Below, in pieces: positions 41,840 to 50,977 of a DNA stretch of 64,000 nucleotides. Under the pieces are notes generated by a model. The model did no database searches and was not told the origin of the DNA. It saw only the letters and a list, made by a program, of their open reading frames with translations. Positions within the stretch are counted from its first letter, which is position 1, and every line of letters starts with the position of its first letter. This DNA is from CBDHFN01 sp965262605 (GTDB lineage Bacteria > Pseudomonadota > Alphaproteobacteria > JASGCL01): the NCBI GenBank assembly GCA_965262605.1, contig CBDHFN010000003.1, forward strand, positions 1,612,001 to 1,676,000, given 5' to 3'. The translations under genes were made by a program, and so were the position numbers.

Positions 41840-43487
41840 AATTACTAAATCAGATTTAAAATCATGGACAGATAAGCAAATTAAATCGGCAATTTTGGGG
41901 CATGGTTTAGTGTGGAACAACCAAAAATTCCCGAAATCAAGCCCATTGGAAAATTTTCTTAACAACGCCGAAATTCCCGAAAATTATCAATTTCATGTTG
42001 CATATCCTGATAATAATGATTGGCATGAACAAAAAATTACCGAACAATTGGCAAATGATTTTTTAGGCGAAAATATTAAATGCGAAATTACTAAATCTGG
42101 GCGGGTGAATTTTATTGCGAAAATTGATGGAATTTTGCATTTTAATACCGAAAATTTAGATAAATTTAACGAATTAACGCCCGAAATTACCATGGCAACC
42201 CGCCCATATTGCACCCAAATCTATCAAGGCGAAATTGTAGCATCGTGTAAGATTATCCCGTATTTTGTCGCGGGCAATATTGTCAAAAAATCCATGGTGC
42301 TTGCCAAAAAATCTTGCTTGAATATTTCACCATTGCAAGGTGGCAAGGCGCACTTGATTTTCACTTATTTAGAAGAAATTCCCCCGCAAAAATTGCAAAA
42401 ATCCGCGCAAATTTTCCAAAAAAGATTGCTTAAATATAATTATGAAGTCGGTAAAATTTCGAATGTTCGCCATCATTGCCAAGAATTAAGCGAATTTTTA
42501 ACCCAAATCCCCCCCAAAGACTTTGATTTAATCGCGATAATGGGCGCAGTTTCCATTGCGGATATTAACGATATTGTTCCCAAGGCTTTAATAAATTGTG
42601 GTGGTAAAATTATAAGATATGGCATGCCCGTTGACCCCGGTAATTTATTATTATTGGGCGAAATAAGTAATTGCCCGTTTTTAGGATTGCCCGGTTGCGC
42701 AAAATCACCGAAATTTAATGGTTTAGATTTTATATTGCAACGATTAGCCGCGCGGATAAATATTACCAGCAAAGATATTGCGCAATTAGGAAAAATCGGC
42801 TTATTGCCCGAAAATTACGACAGAGGCGCACTTCGCGCCGTTAATTACCCAGTCGCATCCAAGCCATTAATCGCAATTTTAGCCGCGGGTAAAGGCGAAC
42901 GAATGGCGCAAGATTTAGCAAAACCCTTAACAATTTTTCGTGATAAAGCTTTGTTAGAATGGGTGATTGATAATATTAATCAAGCCTTGCCAAGCAAGGA
43001 TATTATTATCATTGTTAACGATTCCCCCCAAGGCAAACAAGTTCAAGAATTTTGTTTAACAAAACAATATAAGTTTATAATAAATAACCAATATAACGAA
43101 GGAATCGCATCTTCGCTAAGATTAGCTGTCAATTATGCTTCGCAAACGCATTCGGCGTTAATGGTATTTTTAGCCGACATGCCCAATATTACGCCCAAAA
43201 CTATTGCAACAATTTGGCAAGAATTTCAGCGCGACACGCAAAATATTATGGCTGTGCAACCTAAATTCGGCTCACAATTAGGACACCCCGTTGTCTTTAA
43301 TCCAAGAATTTTTTCAGAATTAGCCAAATTAAGTGGCGATACGGGCGCAAAAACATTCATGGAAAATTTAAGCGATTATCGCCGAATCATTGATACGCTT
43401 GATGCGGGCGTGATTCAAGATGGCGACACAAAAGCGATGATTAACCAATGGTCGCGCGATTATGATATTGTTTTTAATAATGATTAA
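41826..43487 (+). CDS. Molybdopterin-binding / MobA-like cytidylyltransferase fusion
   Basis: A 553-residue two-part protein. Residues about 165-330 are a molybdopterin-binding (MoeA/MogA-like) domain with GGKIIRYGMPVDPGNLLLLG and GLPGCAKSPKFNGLDFILQRLAA. Residues about 352-550 are a MobA-like NTP transferase (ILAAGKGERMAQDLAKPL, then FLADMPNITPKTI and GHPVVFNPRIF). It probably attaches CMP to molybdopterin to form the MCD cofactor, handed on by XdhC. The N-terminal 165 residues belong to the same family. Overlap with xdhC indicates coupling. Confidence 0.85.
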   Translation: MKFLEITKSDLKSWTDKQIKSAILGHGLVWNNQKFPKSSPLENFLNNAEIPENYQFHVAYPDNNDWHEQKITEQLANDFLGENIKCEITKSGRVNFIAKIDGILHFNTENLDKFNELTPEITMATRPYCTQIYQGEIVASCKIIPYFVAGNIVKKSMVLAKKSCLNISPLQGGKAHLIFTYLEEIPPQKLQKSAQIFQKRLLKYNYEVGKISNVRHHCQELSEFLTQIPPKDFDLIAIMGAVSIADINDIVPKALINCGGKIIRYGMPVDPGNLLLLGEISNCPFLGLPGCAKSPKFNGLDFILQRLAARINITSKDIAQLGKIGLLPENYDRGALRAVNYPVASKPLIAILAAGKGERMAQDLAKPLTIFRDKALLEWVIDNINQALPSKDIIIIVNDSPQGKQVQEFCLTKQYKFIINNQYNEGIASSLRLAVNYASQTHSALMVFLADMPNITPKTIATIWQEFQRDTQNIMAVQPKFGSQLGHPVVFNPRIFSELAKLSGDTGAKTFMENLSDYRRIIDTLDAGVIQDGDTKAMINQWSRDYDIVFNND

Positions 43488-43493
43488 AATGGG

Positions 43494-45218
43494 TTAATCA
43501 TTTTTACCCTCATCAGAAACAGAATCGCTATCAATGGGTAATTTTAATGTTTGGTCAAGGCTTAACCCATCAGTTTCTAAGGGTTTTAAGCCCAATAAGG
43601 GGGAAATTTTCTTAATCACCGCGCCGACTATGGGTGCCGCCACAATACCACCCGTTGGGCGAATACCCTTATCAGGTTTCGGTTCGTCAATTAAGGCATA
43701 AATAACATATTGCGGATTATGAATCGGAAATCCCGCAATATAGCTAGAAATCATTAATTCACGATTATAAATACCCCGAATTGGTTTTTCAGCCGTTCCC
43801 GTTTTGCCGCCGACTAAATAACCGGGAATATCGCTTGTTTTACCTGACCCATCAAGCGCATTCAAGCGCATTAATTTGCGCACATTTTGTATGGTTTCTT
43901 CGTTGTAAATTTTATCATCAATCAAGGTAACTGGGTGTTTGTCATCAACGGCAATAAACCTTGGTATGCGCAAATTGCCATCATTTATCGCGGGAATAGT
44001 TGCCGCAGCTAACTGCATCGGTGAAATAGAAATACCATGCCCAAAAGAAATTGTTATAGCCTCTACTTCCTTCCAGTGTTTAGGATATAAAGGCACATTA
44101 TTTTCAGGAAATTCCATGGGCAATTTTTCCAAAAAATGCGATTTTTTCATGTAATTTTTTTGATTATCATAGCCCATTTTTAACGCCATACGCGCCGAAC
44201 CAATATTTGATGAAAAAATAAAAATTTCTTCAAGGCTTAGCCATGATTTTTTAGCATGATAATCATGAATCGTGAATTTTCCAATTGATAAAGATTGAGT
44301 CGCATCAAATTTTTCGCTCATTTTTACCAATCCCGAATCCAAAGCCGCCGCCGAATTAAATAATTTCATGGTTGAGCCTAATTCATATGAACCTTGGGTG
44401 GCTTTATTAAAAAAAACTTCGGGGGCATAAGTATTATAGGTATTCGGATTAAAATCAGGCAAAGATACCATTGCTAAAACTTCGCCAGTATGGGCGTTTA
44501 AGACCATGCCTGCGCCACCAATGGCACGATATTTTGTGATAGCCTTAGTAATTTCTTCGTGCAAAATGGCTTGCACACGAATATCCATCGCTAATTTAAT
44601 ATTTTCACCATTTTTCAAAACCGCGTCCATTTGCCGTTCCATACCCAATGCGCCGTTTTTATCACGATTAATATAGCCAACATAATGCCCCGTTGTTTGC
44701 GTTTGCGGATAAATTCGTTCAAAAGATTGAATAAATTCCAAACCCGGCAAGCCTAAATTTAAAATCTTAGTTTCATCATTCGGCGTAAGCCTTTCAACCA
44801 AGGGTGTCCAGCCGTCTGATTTTGCAAAAACACGGGCGCGGATTTTTTCATAATCTAATTTTGGGTATAAGGATTTTAATTTATCAATTGTTTCATCAAG
44901 CGATAAAATATTTTTGTGATTTAAAACTAAATTTGTCGTGCGAATATTCGTGGCTAAAATTTCACCATTTCGGTCTAAAATTTCACCCCTTCGCAACGCT
45001 TGTTCGCCAATGACAACATCATTGGGGGTCAAAGGAAAAATATTAATGCGAATTAATTTTAAAATTGCCAAGCCAAAAATCAACATGAAAAATAAAATAA
45101 TATAAATTATACGGGTGCGCGCTTCGGCAAAGGCATGCGATTTAATTTGCACGACACTTTTTCCCGATTCGGATTCTTGGGGTTTTGGCAATAATAATTT
45201 TCTGATTTTAGTAAACAT
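43494..45218 (-). CDS. ftsI: Peptidoglycan D,D-transpeptidase (PBP3/FtsI)
   Basis: A 574-residue class B penicillin-binding protein for septal cross-linking. One N-terminal membrane helix (about 37-56) follows a cytoplasmic tail. LDRNGEILATN near 81 begins the pedestal domain. Active-site motifs are STMK (282-285, nucleophile Ser282), SSN (336-338) and KTG (472-474, in GGKTGTAEK). It is not in a dcw cluster here. The tail past 540 is short and acidic, ending SVSDEGKND. Confidence 0.92.
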   Translation of the reverse strand: MFTKIRKLLLPKPQESESGKSVVQIKSHAFAEARTRIIYIILFFMLIFGLAILKLIRINIFPLTPNDVVIGEQALRRGEILDRNGEILATNIRTTNLVLNHKNILSLDETIDKLKSLYPKLDYEKIRARVFAKSDGWTPLVERLTPNDETKILNLGLPGLEFIQSFERIYPQTQTTGHYVGYINRDKNGALGMERQMDAVLKNGENIKLAMDIRVQAILHEEITKAITKYRAIGGAGMVLNAHTGEVLAMVSLPDFNPNTYNTYAPEVFFNKATQGSYELGSTMKLFNSAAALDSGLVKMSEKFDATQSLSIGKFTIHDYHAKKSWLSLEEIFIFSSNIGSARMALKMGYDNQKNYMKKSHFLEKLPMEFPENNVPLYPKHWKEVEAITISFGHGISISPMQLAAATIPAINDGNLRIPRFIAVDDKHPVTLIDDKIYNEETIQNVRKLMRLNALDGSGKTSDIPGYLVGGKTGTAEKPIRGIYNRELMISSYIAGFPIHNPQYVIYALIDEPKPDKGIRPTGGIVAAPIVGAVIKKISPLLGLKPLETDGLSLDQTLKLPIDSDSVSDEGKND

Positions 45219-45285
45219 AAATTTATAGTGAATATTTTTATGGCAAAAATCAAGTTTTTTATTTTTGGCAATAATTTTAAGAAAG

Positions 45286-45321
45286 TATAAATTTCTTGAC
45301 TATTATAAATTTCTTGACTAT
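45286..45321 (+). repeat. Perfect tandem 18-bp repeat carrying a promoter -35 box
   Basis: TATAAATTTCTTGACTAT occurs at 45286-45303 and again, without gap, at 45304-45321. Each copy contains TTGACT. Confidence 0.85.
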
Positions 45322-45341
45322 TTATGATTATAAAATATAAT
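45314..45341 (+). promoter_or_regulatory. Promoter of truncated ATPase gene
   Basis: TTGACT (45314-45319), 16-base spacer, TATAAT (45336-45341). The -35 box lies in the second unit of the 18-bp tandem repeat. Confidence 0.65.
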
Positions 45342-45369
45342 ATTCATAAATCGCACATGGACGAAAAAA

Positions 45370-45528
45370 ATGAAATTTCACTTTACAAATTTGGGCAAGC
45401 TTAATGATGCCAAGATTGAAATTAATAATTTAACGATTATTATTGGTAAAAATAATTTAGGGAAAACATACCTTACCACCGCCATTTATGGGTTGCTTAA
45501 AAATTTGCGCAAGATAAAATTTGCTTAA
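45370..45528 (+). pseudogene. N-terminal fragment of an OLD/RecF-like AAA ATPase
   Basis: A 52-codon ORF, MKFHFTNLGKLNDAKIEINN followed by LTIIIGKNNLGKTYLTTAIYGLL and a stop soon after. The opening beta strands and Walker A motif (GKNNLGKT) are those of AAA/SMC-like ATPases such as OLD nucleases, whose normal length is several hundred residues. The promoter is intact but everything after the P-loop is missing, and kup ends eight bases downstream, so this is a deletion relic. A functional micro-protein is less likely. Confidence 0.7.
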
Positions 45529-45535
45529 CCCTAAA

Positions 45536-47416
45536 CTAAATCGTAATACGGCTTCCTAATTCAATAACAAGGTTGCTGGGGATTTTAAAAAGCTTGACAA
45601 TAGATACCGAAGAGCGATGCAAGGCAATAAAAAGACCCTTGCGCCATGGATTAAGGATTTTCAAGCTGGACGATGGCACGATATTTTCAATGCTAAGGAA
45701 ATAGCTGCTATCCATGCTTTCAATGTTAAGATTTTGAAATTTCGCCGAAGCTAAATCATTGGGGATATTCGGAATATTCATATAACCATATTGCAATTTC
45801 GCGCGCCAAAAACCCTTGGCAATCGGTGAAATTGTTAATCGTTCGGAAAACGGCACCCATGGCACTGATAAAATATGCACATGCAAGAATATATTAGTTT
45901 CATGCAGCACCATATTATGCTTGATATTATGCAATAACGCTTGCGGTGCCGTAATTTCATTGGAACAAAGATAAATTGCCGTGCGTGGCACGCGGGTAAG
46001 CGATGATTTTTGCAAATTTTCGGCTAAAAAATCTAATTCTGGGTCGTTTTTACTGATTTCGGCTTTTAAATACGCGCGCCCCCGCAACCAAGTTGACACA
46101 ATAGTAATTATAATAACAGCCATTAATAATGGCAACCAGCCCCCTGAAAAAATTCGCACCGAACTGCTGAAAAACAATGGTAAATCAATCACAAGCAAGC
46201 CTGAAACAATTAATATGGATAAATATTTGTTCAATTTCCATTGATAATGACAAACAATATATAATAAAAATGAAGTAATACACATTGTGCCCGTTACCGC
46301 AATACCATATGCCGCAACCAAAGCACTGGAAGTTTGAAAAGTAAGCACCACGATTATAACCACAAATAACAAAAAATAATTGATAAACGGAATATAAATT
46401 TGCCCATATTCTTTCACGGAAGTTTGCACGATTCGCACCCGTGGGATTAAATCTAAAATCATTGCGGAGCGAACCAAAGAAAAAGCCCCCGTAATCACCG
46501 CTTGCGAAGCAATAACCGTGGCAATAGTTGCCAAAATAACGGCGGGAATAGTCGCAAAGTCTGGAAATAAATGAAAAAACAAGCCTTCAATATGGTTAGG
46601 ATTGCTTAATAATTCCCCGCCCTGCCCTAAATAATTACTGACTAAAGCTGGAAAAACCACGAATAACCAACCAATTTTAATAGGTTTATAGCCAAAATGC
46701 CCCATATCTACATATAAAGCCTCAACCCCTGTAACTGCCAAAACTGCCGCACCTAATATATACACAATATTTTTAGGGTTATGATATAAAAATTCAAGCG
46801 CATGAAAAGGGTTTAATGCCATTAAAATATCGGGATTATAATAAATTCCATAAAGCCCACTGAAAAATAATGTTGCAAACCACCCGCAAATTATATACCC
46901 AAAAAATTGCCCAATCGCGCCTGTGCCCTTGCGTTGCACCAAGAACAGACTTAATAAAATACCCACGGAAATGGGCAAAATATATTTTTCTAACGAAGGT
47001 TCAACGACTTTCAATCCTTCAACCGCGCTTAATACAGAAATTGCGGGCGTTATTACCGAATCAGAAAAAAACATTGCCGCGCCCATTGCGCCGAATAATA
47101 ATAAATAATGCTTAAATTTTGGATTATATTTTTTGGCATTGGAAGCCAAGGTTAATAATGCCACGACGCCCCCTTCGCCATTATTATCAGCACGCAATGT
47201 AAAATACACATATTTTATGGTGACAATCATCATTAAAAGCCAGATAATTAAGGAAACAGCACCGATAACATTATGCGGGGCGGTTGCTAATTCATGGCTT
47301 TCAAGAAAAACGGAACTTAAAGCGTATAAAGGGCTTGTGCCTATGTCGCCATAAACAACCCCTAAAGAACTTAGAACCAGCACAGAAAGCGATGATTTTT
47401 TTGCTTGGATATTCAT
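45536..47416 (-). CDS. kup: KUP-family potassium uptake protein
   Basis: A 626-residue K+/H+ symporter with about twelve membrane helices in its first 430 residues and a cytoplasmic C-terminal domain. Signature GVVYGDIGTSPLYALSSVF near residue 19 and LRADNNGEGGVVALL near 75, then AAMFFSDSVITPAISVLSAVEGL near 110. ATG 47416 gives the normal family length; an upstream in-frame ATG would overlap the cobB leader. Divergent from cobB with 45 bases between starts. Confidence 0.94.
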   Translation of the reverse strand: MNIQAKKSSLSVLVLSSLGVVYGDIGTSPLYALSSVFLESHELATAPHNVIGAVSLIIWLLMMIVTIKYVYFTLRADNNGEGGVVALLTLASNAKKYNPKFKHYLLLFGAMGAAMFFSDSVITPAISVLSAVEGLKVVEPSLEKYILPISVGILLSLFLVQRKGTGAIGQFFGYIICGWFATLFFSGLYGIYYNPDILMALNPFHALEFLYHNPKNIVYILGAAVLAVTGVEALYVDMGHFGYKPIKIGWLFVVFPALVSNYLGQGGELLSNPNHIEGLFFHLFPDFATIPAVILATIATVIASQAVITGAFSLVRSAMILDLIPRVRIVQTSVKEYGQIYIPFINYFLLFVVIIVVLTFQTSSALVAAYGIAVTGTMCITSFLLYIVCHYQWKLNKYLSILIVSGLLVIDLPLFFSSSVRIFSGGWLPLLMAVIIITIVSTWLRGRAYLKAEISKNDPELDFLAENLQKSSLTRVPRTAIYLCSNEITAPQALLHNIKHNMVLHETNIFLHVHILSVPWVPFSERLTISPIAKGFWRAKLQYGYMNIPNIPNDLASAKFQNLNIESMDSSYFLSIENIVPSSSLKILNPWRKGLFIALHRSSVSIVKLFKIPSNLVIELGSRITI

Positions 47417-47461
47417 AATTTGTGCTATATAAACCGAATCATTAATTATGTAAAGAAAAAA

Positions 47462-48730
47462 ATGCAAGGCTTTATTATTTCGGCGATAAGCTCAAATTGC
47501 GGCAAAACCAGCCTAACCATCGGCTTGGTTCGCCACTTAGTGCGCTTGGGATACAAGGTGCAATGCGCCAAATTTGGACCCGATTATATTGACGGGCAAT
47601 TTTTAAGCATGGCATCTGGCAATCCTGCGTATAATTTAGACCTTTACGCCATGGATAAGCAACGAATCAACGGCATTTTATCGCAAATTCTAGACGATAA
47701 AGATATTTTAATTGTTGAAGGCGCAATGGGATTATTTGATAAATCACTCAATATCACCAATGCAACCGCAGATTTAGCAAAAATGCTTAATTTACCAATT
47801 TTATTAGTTGCCAATGCGCAAAATAGCGCGGGCACTATCGCTCAAGTCGTTAATAGCCTTAGCGTGCACCATCAAGATTGCAAGATAAAATCAGTTGTTT
47901 ATAATTTCGTGCAAAGCGATAGGCACAAGGCTTTAATTACCGAACAACACCCCAAAAATATCGCGCATGGATTTTTGCCCAAACATAATAAACCCCTTGA
48001 TTCGCGGCATTTAGGCTTAAAATTAGCTTCAGAATATGAAAATATTGAACAAATCATTAATTATTACGCCGATTGGGTTGGCGAAAATTTAGGTCCCAAA
48101 ATAATGGAACAATTAATGCAAGACGAATTACTTATTAATAAATCGCCTTTGAAGCCAATTTTACCGCCTTTGGCAACCAATATCGCCATTGCCAAAGATG
48201 ATTGTTTTAATTTTATTTATAACCATCAAATATTAGAATGGCAAAAAAACGGCGTGCATTTAAGCTTTTTCTCGCCATTAAGGGACGAAATGCCCGATTC
48301 TAATGCTCAAGCGATTTTTTTGCCCGGCGGATACCCTGAAATTTATGCCGAACGACTTGCCAAAGCGAATTTTTTCATTGAATCCATGCGCCGTGCCGCC
48401 AATGATGGCGTGATAATTTATGGCGAATGCGGTGGATATATGGTTTTAGGGCAAGCAATTATTACGAAATCCAAGCAAAAAATTCCCATGCTGGGATTAT
48501 TAAATTTAATCACTGATTTTTCGCAACCCAAATTACATTTATCATACCATCAGTGTAATTTAGCGCAAAATTTACCCATTTGGCGTGGCGCGAACAATAT
48601 TCCCGCCCATGAATTTCATTATAGTCATGCAAGTTTTGAATCGGGCAACCCCATGTTGCAAAGCGATAAAGCCGAACGAATGGGCTTAATGCAGGATACA
48701 ATTTTTGGCTCTTATTGTCATTTCATTTAA
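47462..48730 (+). CDS. cobB: Cobyrinate a,c-diamide synthase
   Basis: A 422-residue glutamine amidotransferase-fold enzyme that amidates side chains a and c of (hydrogeno)cobyrinate. N-terminal P-loop-like domain: GFIISAISSNCGKTSLTIGLVRHL, then FGPDYIDGQFLS and EGAMGLFDKS. C-terminal GATase: AIFLPGGYPEIYAERLA near 285 and YGECGGYMVLGQAI near 320 with the catalytic Cys. Start is ATG 47462. No other cobalamin gene or cobalamin riboswitch is seen nearby. Confidence 0.92.
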   Translation: MQGFIISAISSNCGKTSLTIGLVRHLVRLGYKVQCAKFGPDYIDGQFLSMASGNPAYNLDLYAMDKQRINGILSQILDDKDILIVEGAMGLFDKSLNITNATADLAKMLNLPILLVANAQNSAGTIAQVVNSLSVHHQDCKIKSVVYNFVQSDRHKALITEQHPKNIAHGFLPKHNKPLDSRHLGLKLASEYENIEQIINYYADWVGENLGPKIMEQLMQDELLINKSPLKPILPPLATNIAIAKDDCFNFIYNHQILEWQKNGVHLSFFSPLRDEMPDSNAQAIFLPGGYPEIYAERLAKANFFIESMRRAANDGVIIYGECGGYMVLGQAIITKSKQKIPMLGLLNLITDFSQPKLHLSYHQCNLAQNLPIWRGANNIPAHEFHYSHASFESGNPMLQSDKAERMGLMQDTIFGSYCHFI

Positions 48731-48736
48731 AACTAA

Positions 48737-48770
48737 CAAAATGCAAAATTTCTTTTGCATTTTGTCGTTT
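48737..48770. terminator. Terminator after cobB
   Basis: Perfect 12-base stem CAAAATGCAAAA/TTTTGCATTTTG around loop TTTC, followed by TCGTTT. It lies between the convergent cobB and the 661-residue orphan and may serve both. Confidence 0.75.
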
Positions 48771-48792
48771 CATAAGGAGGGTGAAATTTTTA

Positions 48793-50778
48793 TCAGGCTT
48801 GTTTTTCAAAATCCAAGCGATTAAATCTGGCATTAACATCAACCATTGCGGCTTCAAGCGATATTTCCGAATTACCGCTAATTTTGCCTTTTTCATCAGC
48901 GCCAAAGGTAATGCTTGAAGTATAAGAAATCATGCCATAGTTGCCTAATTTTTCATTAGAAATGCTGCTTGATTTTTTTTCTGTATCCATATAATCTAAG
49001 GGTAATTTTTCAAAATCTTTGCCGTCCATCATTTTGAAATTTAATGCGCCCGCCATGGATATATTCGCCGAGTTAAATTTTTTATCCGCCCCCTTGTTGC
49101 AAATAATATTGATAGAAAATGCAGTATTAGGGTCATGCGCTTGAAATGATGTGGTATTAAAACCTTTATCCACTACTTCTTGCATGGCAAATGAAGCGCA
49201 ACCTTGGTGGCATGTATTGGCAATTGCATTCACAGAATCTTCGTCTAAACCATATTGTTCTGCTTCGGCAATGAACAAATCTTTAACTTCTTGCCAGCTT
49301 GGACTTTGTGATAATTCATAACTTGTTTTGCTGGGCAATGCACCTTTTTGGTCGTTAACTTTACTTCGCTCAATCGTTAAAAATCCATTATTTACGGAAA
49401 TTGCCGATTGATTTTCTTTGTCGGTTAAGACAACTTTTGCTCTGCCAAGAATATCACGAAATAAGATATTATTGCTAATATTATTGCCAAGACTAATTTC
49501 GTCTCTTACGCCCTTGATGATATTATCAGCGATGGGGTCGCCTTCGGCAATCATATTTTTGTAATTATAATCAACCCATTGATTGCCCGCTCTTGACGAA
49601 ATTGAAAAACAATCCCCACCGCCTTTTGATTGTAATTCTGCCAATTTGCCATTTAAATTTTTGACTTTGCCGTCAAGCTGAATTTCTCTTGAAGTTGCAT
49701 CATGGAATGCGGTATTAGCAATATCAGTTTTTTCTACGCCATCTTGGCTTAAACTAACAAATCCGCGTTTGGTAAAATGTTCGCCTGCAACTGGGTCTTT
49801 GGTTTCAATACCCGCATTTGCCAAGATATTTTCGCATTGATTGATAAATTTGCCCATTTTTGGCGTAATATCGGCTAAATTTGGGTCTTGTGATAAAGGT
49901 TTCATGGATAATTTGCCATCTGCAATTTTCCATTCGCCAATGGGGCTATCTGGTGCCGCCATAATTGGCAATAATAATTCAAACGCATTTTGCGCATCAT
50001 TGGGCTTAACATTAATGTGCATTTCATACCCAAAATTGCTTAAATTTGGGTTAGCTTCACGCAAGGATAAATCTTCGCCATAATTTTTAAAAGAATCTGG
50101 GGCAATTTTTGCGCCATAAATCGCATTGCCATCGGATTTAAAAATTGTATTATTAGTGATAAATCTGTCTGAAACTTCTGTTTTTCTGTCAATTTCAAAA
50201 TGCGTTAAATTAGATAAATCAACATTCGGATTTGATTTTAACAATGTAATATTCGCGGCAAATTCTGCACGGGATTTAATATTTTGTTCTGTTAATTGGT
50301 CGCTTGGCAAACTAATTAATTGCTTTAAAAGATTTTTCACATATGCTATATTATCAGCGATGGGCTTTTGTGATGCTAAATTATTAAACCCTTCGGATTC
50401 TGGAAGAAATTTTTTCACCATTGGGTTATTCATTAATTGAGTCATTTTATTGTTTAATGATTGATAATTTTGTTTAATTGAATCAATATTTATAATATGT
50501 CCTTGATTATTGCTTATCAAATCGGTTGTGGCGCGATTCGCAACATCCGTGCCAAAATTTTCAGCAATCGTTGAAAAAAAACCTTGGACAATCGCGTTAT
50601 TTTTAGCTTCAATTTGGCGTTGCCCATAATCTAGATGCAACATACCAGCAATTGCGGTAATAATCTTGCCACCAAAAGAACCAGTATTGGTTAATGCGCG
50701 CACCGCGTCATTATTAAATTTAAATTGCTCTAAGCCTGCAATTGCGGGTGTATTTGCTCTTGATGAAATATCGGTCAT
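48793..50778 (-). CDS. Orphan 661-aa protein of unknown function
   Basis: Not recognised. A large soluble, Asn/Ser/Asp-rich protein without signal peptide or clear membrane helix. It opens MTDISSRANTPAIAGLEQFK, has a helical segment near residues 35-150, a mixed middle, and a Cys pair in NTCHQGCASFAMQE near 525. AAGGAGAATTTC precedes the ATG, a strong ribosome site. It is transcribed alone, divergent from mmsA. Composition and lack of motifs would suit a secreted effector or structural protein, but nothing in the sequence proves that. An intracellular enzyme of an undescribed family is the alternative. Confidence 0.8.
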   Translation of the reverse strand: MTDISSRANTPAIAGLEQFKFNNDAVRALTNTGSFGGKIITAIAGMLHLDYGQRQIEAKNNAIVQGFFSTIAENFGTDVANRATTDLISNNQGHIINIDSIKQNYQSLNNKMTQLMNNPMVKKFLPESEGFNNLASQKPIADNIAYVKNLLKQLISLPSDQLTEQNIKSRAEFAANITLLKSNPNVDLSNLTHFEIDRKTEVSDRFITNNTIFKSDGNAIYGAKIAPDSFKNYGEDLSLREANPNLSNFGYEMHINVKPNDAQNAFELLLPIMAAPDSPIGEWKIADGKLSMKPLSQDPNLADITPKMGKFINQCENILANAGIETKDPVAGEHFTKRGFVSLSQDGVEKTDIANTAFHDATSREIQLDGKVKNLNGKLAELQSKGGGDCFSISSRAGNQWVDYNYKNMIAEGDPIADNIIKGVRDEISLGNNISNNILFRDILGRAKVVLTDKENQSAISVNNGFLTIERSKVNDQKGALPSKTSYELSQSPSWQEVKDLFIAEAEQYGLDEDSVNAIANTCHQGCASFAMQEVVDKGFNTTSFQAHDPNTAFSINIICNKGADKKFNSANISMAGALNFKMMDGKDFEKLPLDYMDTEKKSSSISNEKLGNYGMISYTSSITFGADEKGKISGNSEISLEAAMVDVNARFNRLDFEKQA

Positions 50779-50921
50779 GAAATTCTCCTTGTTTATGTCA
50801 TGATTAAGAATAAAATATCATTACGCTTAAATTGCATTATTTACAATATACGCAATCAGATATAGATAAAATTTTATATAATTTAGCAATGCAACCTCCC
50901 TAAAAAATATTTTTTATTAAC

Positions 50922-50950
50922 TTGACTCAATTAAGTCTTTAAATTATTAT
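50922..50950 (+). promoter_or_regulatory. Promoter of mmsA
   Basis: TTGACT (50922-50927), 17-base spacer, TATTAT (50945-50950). Transcription would start about 20 bases before ATG 50978. Confidence 0.72.
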
Positions 50951-50977
50951 ACAAGCATAATTATTATGGAGAATTTT

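Noticed and set aside
47417..47461. Cobalamin riboswitch before cobB
   Set aside because: Only 45 bases separate kup and cobB starts, far too short for a cobalamin aptamer.
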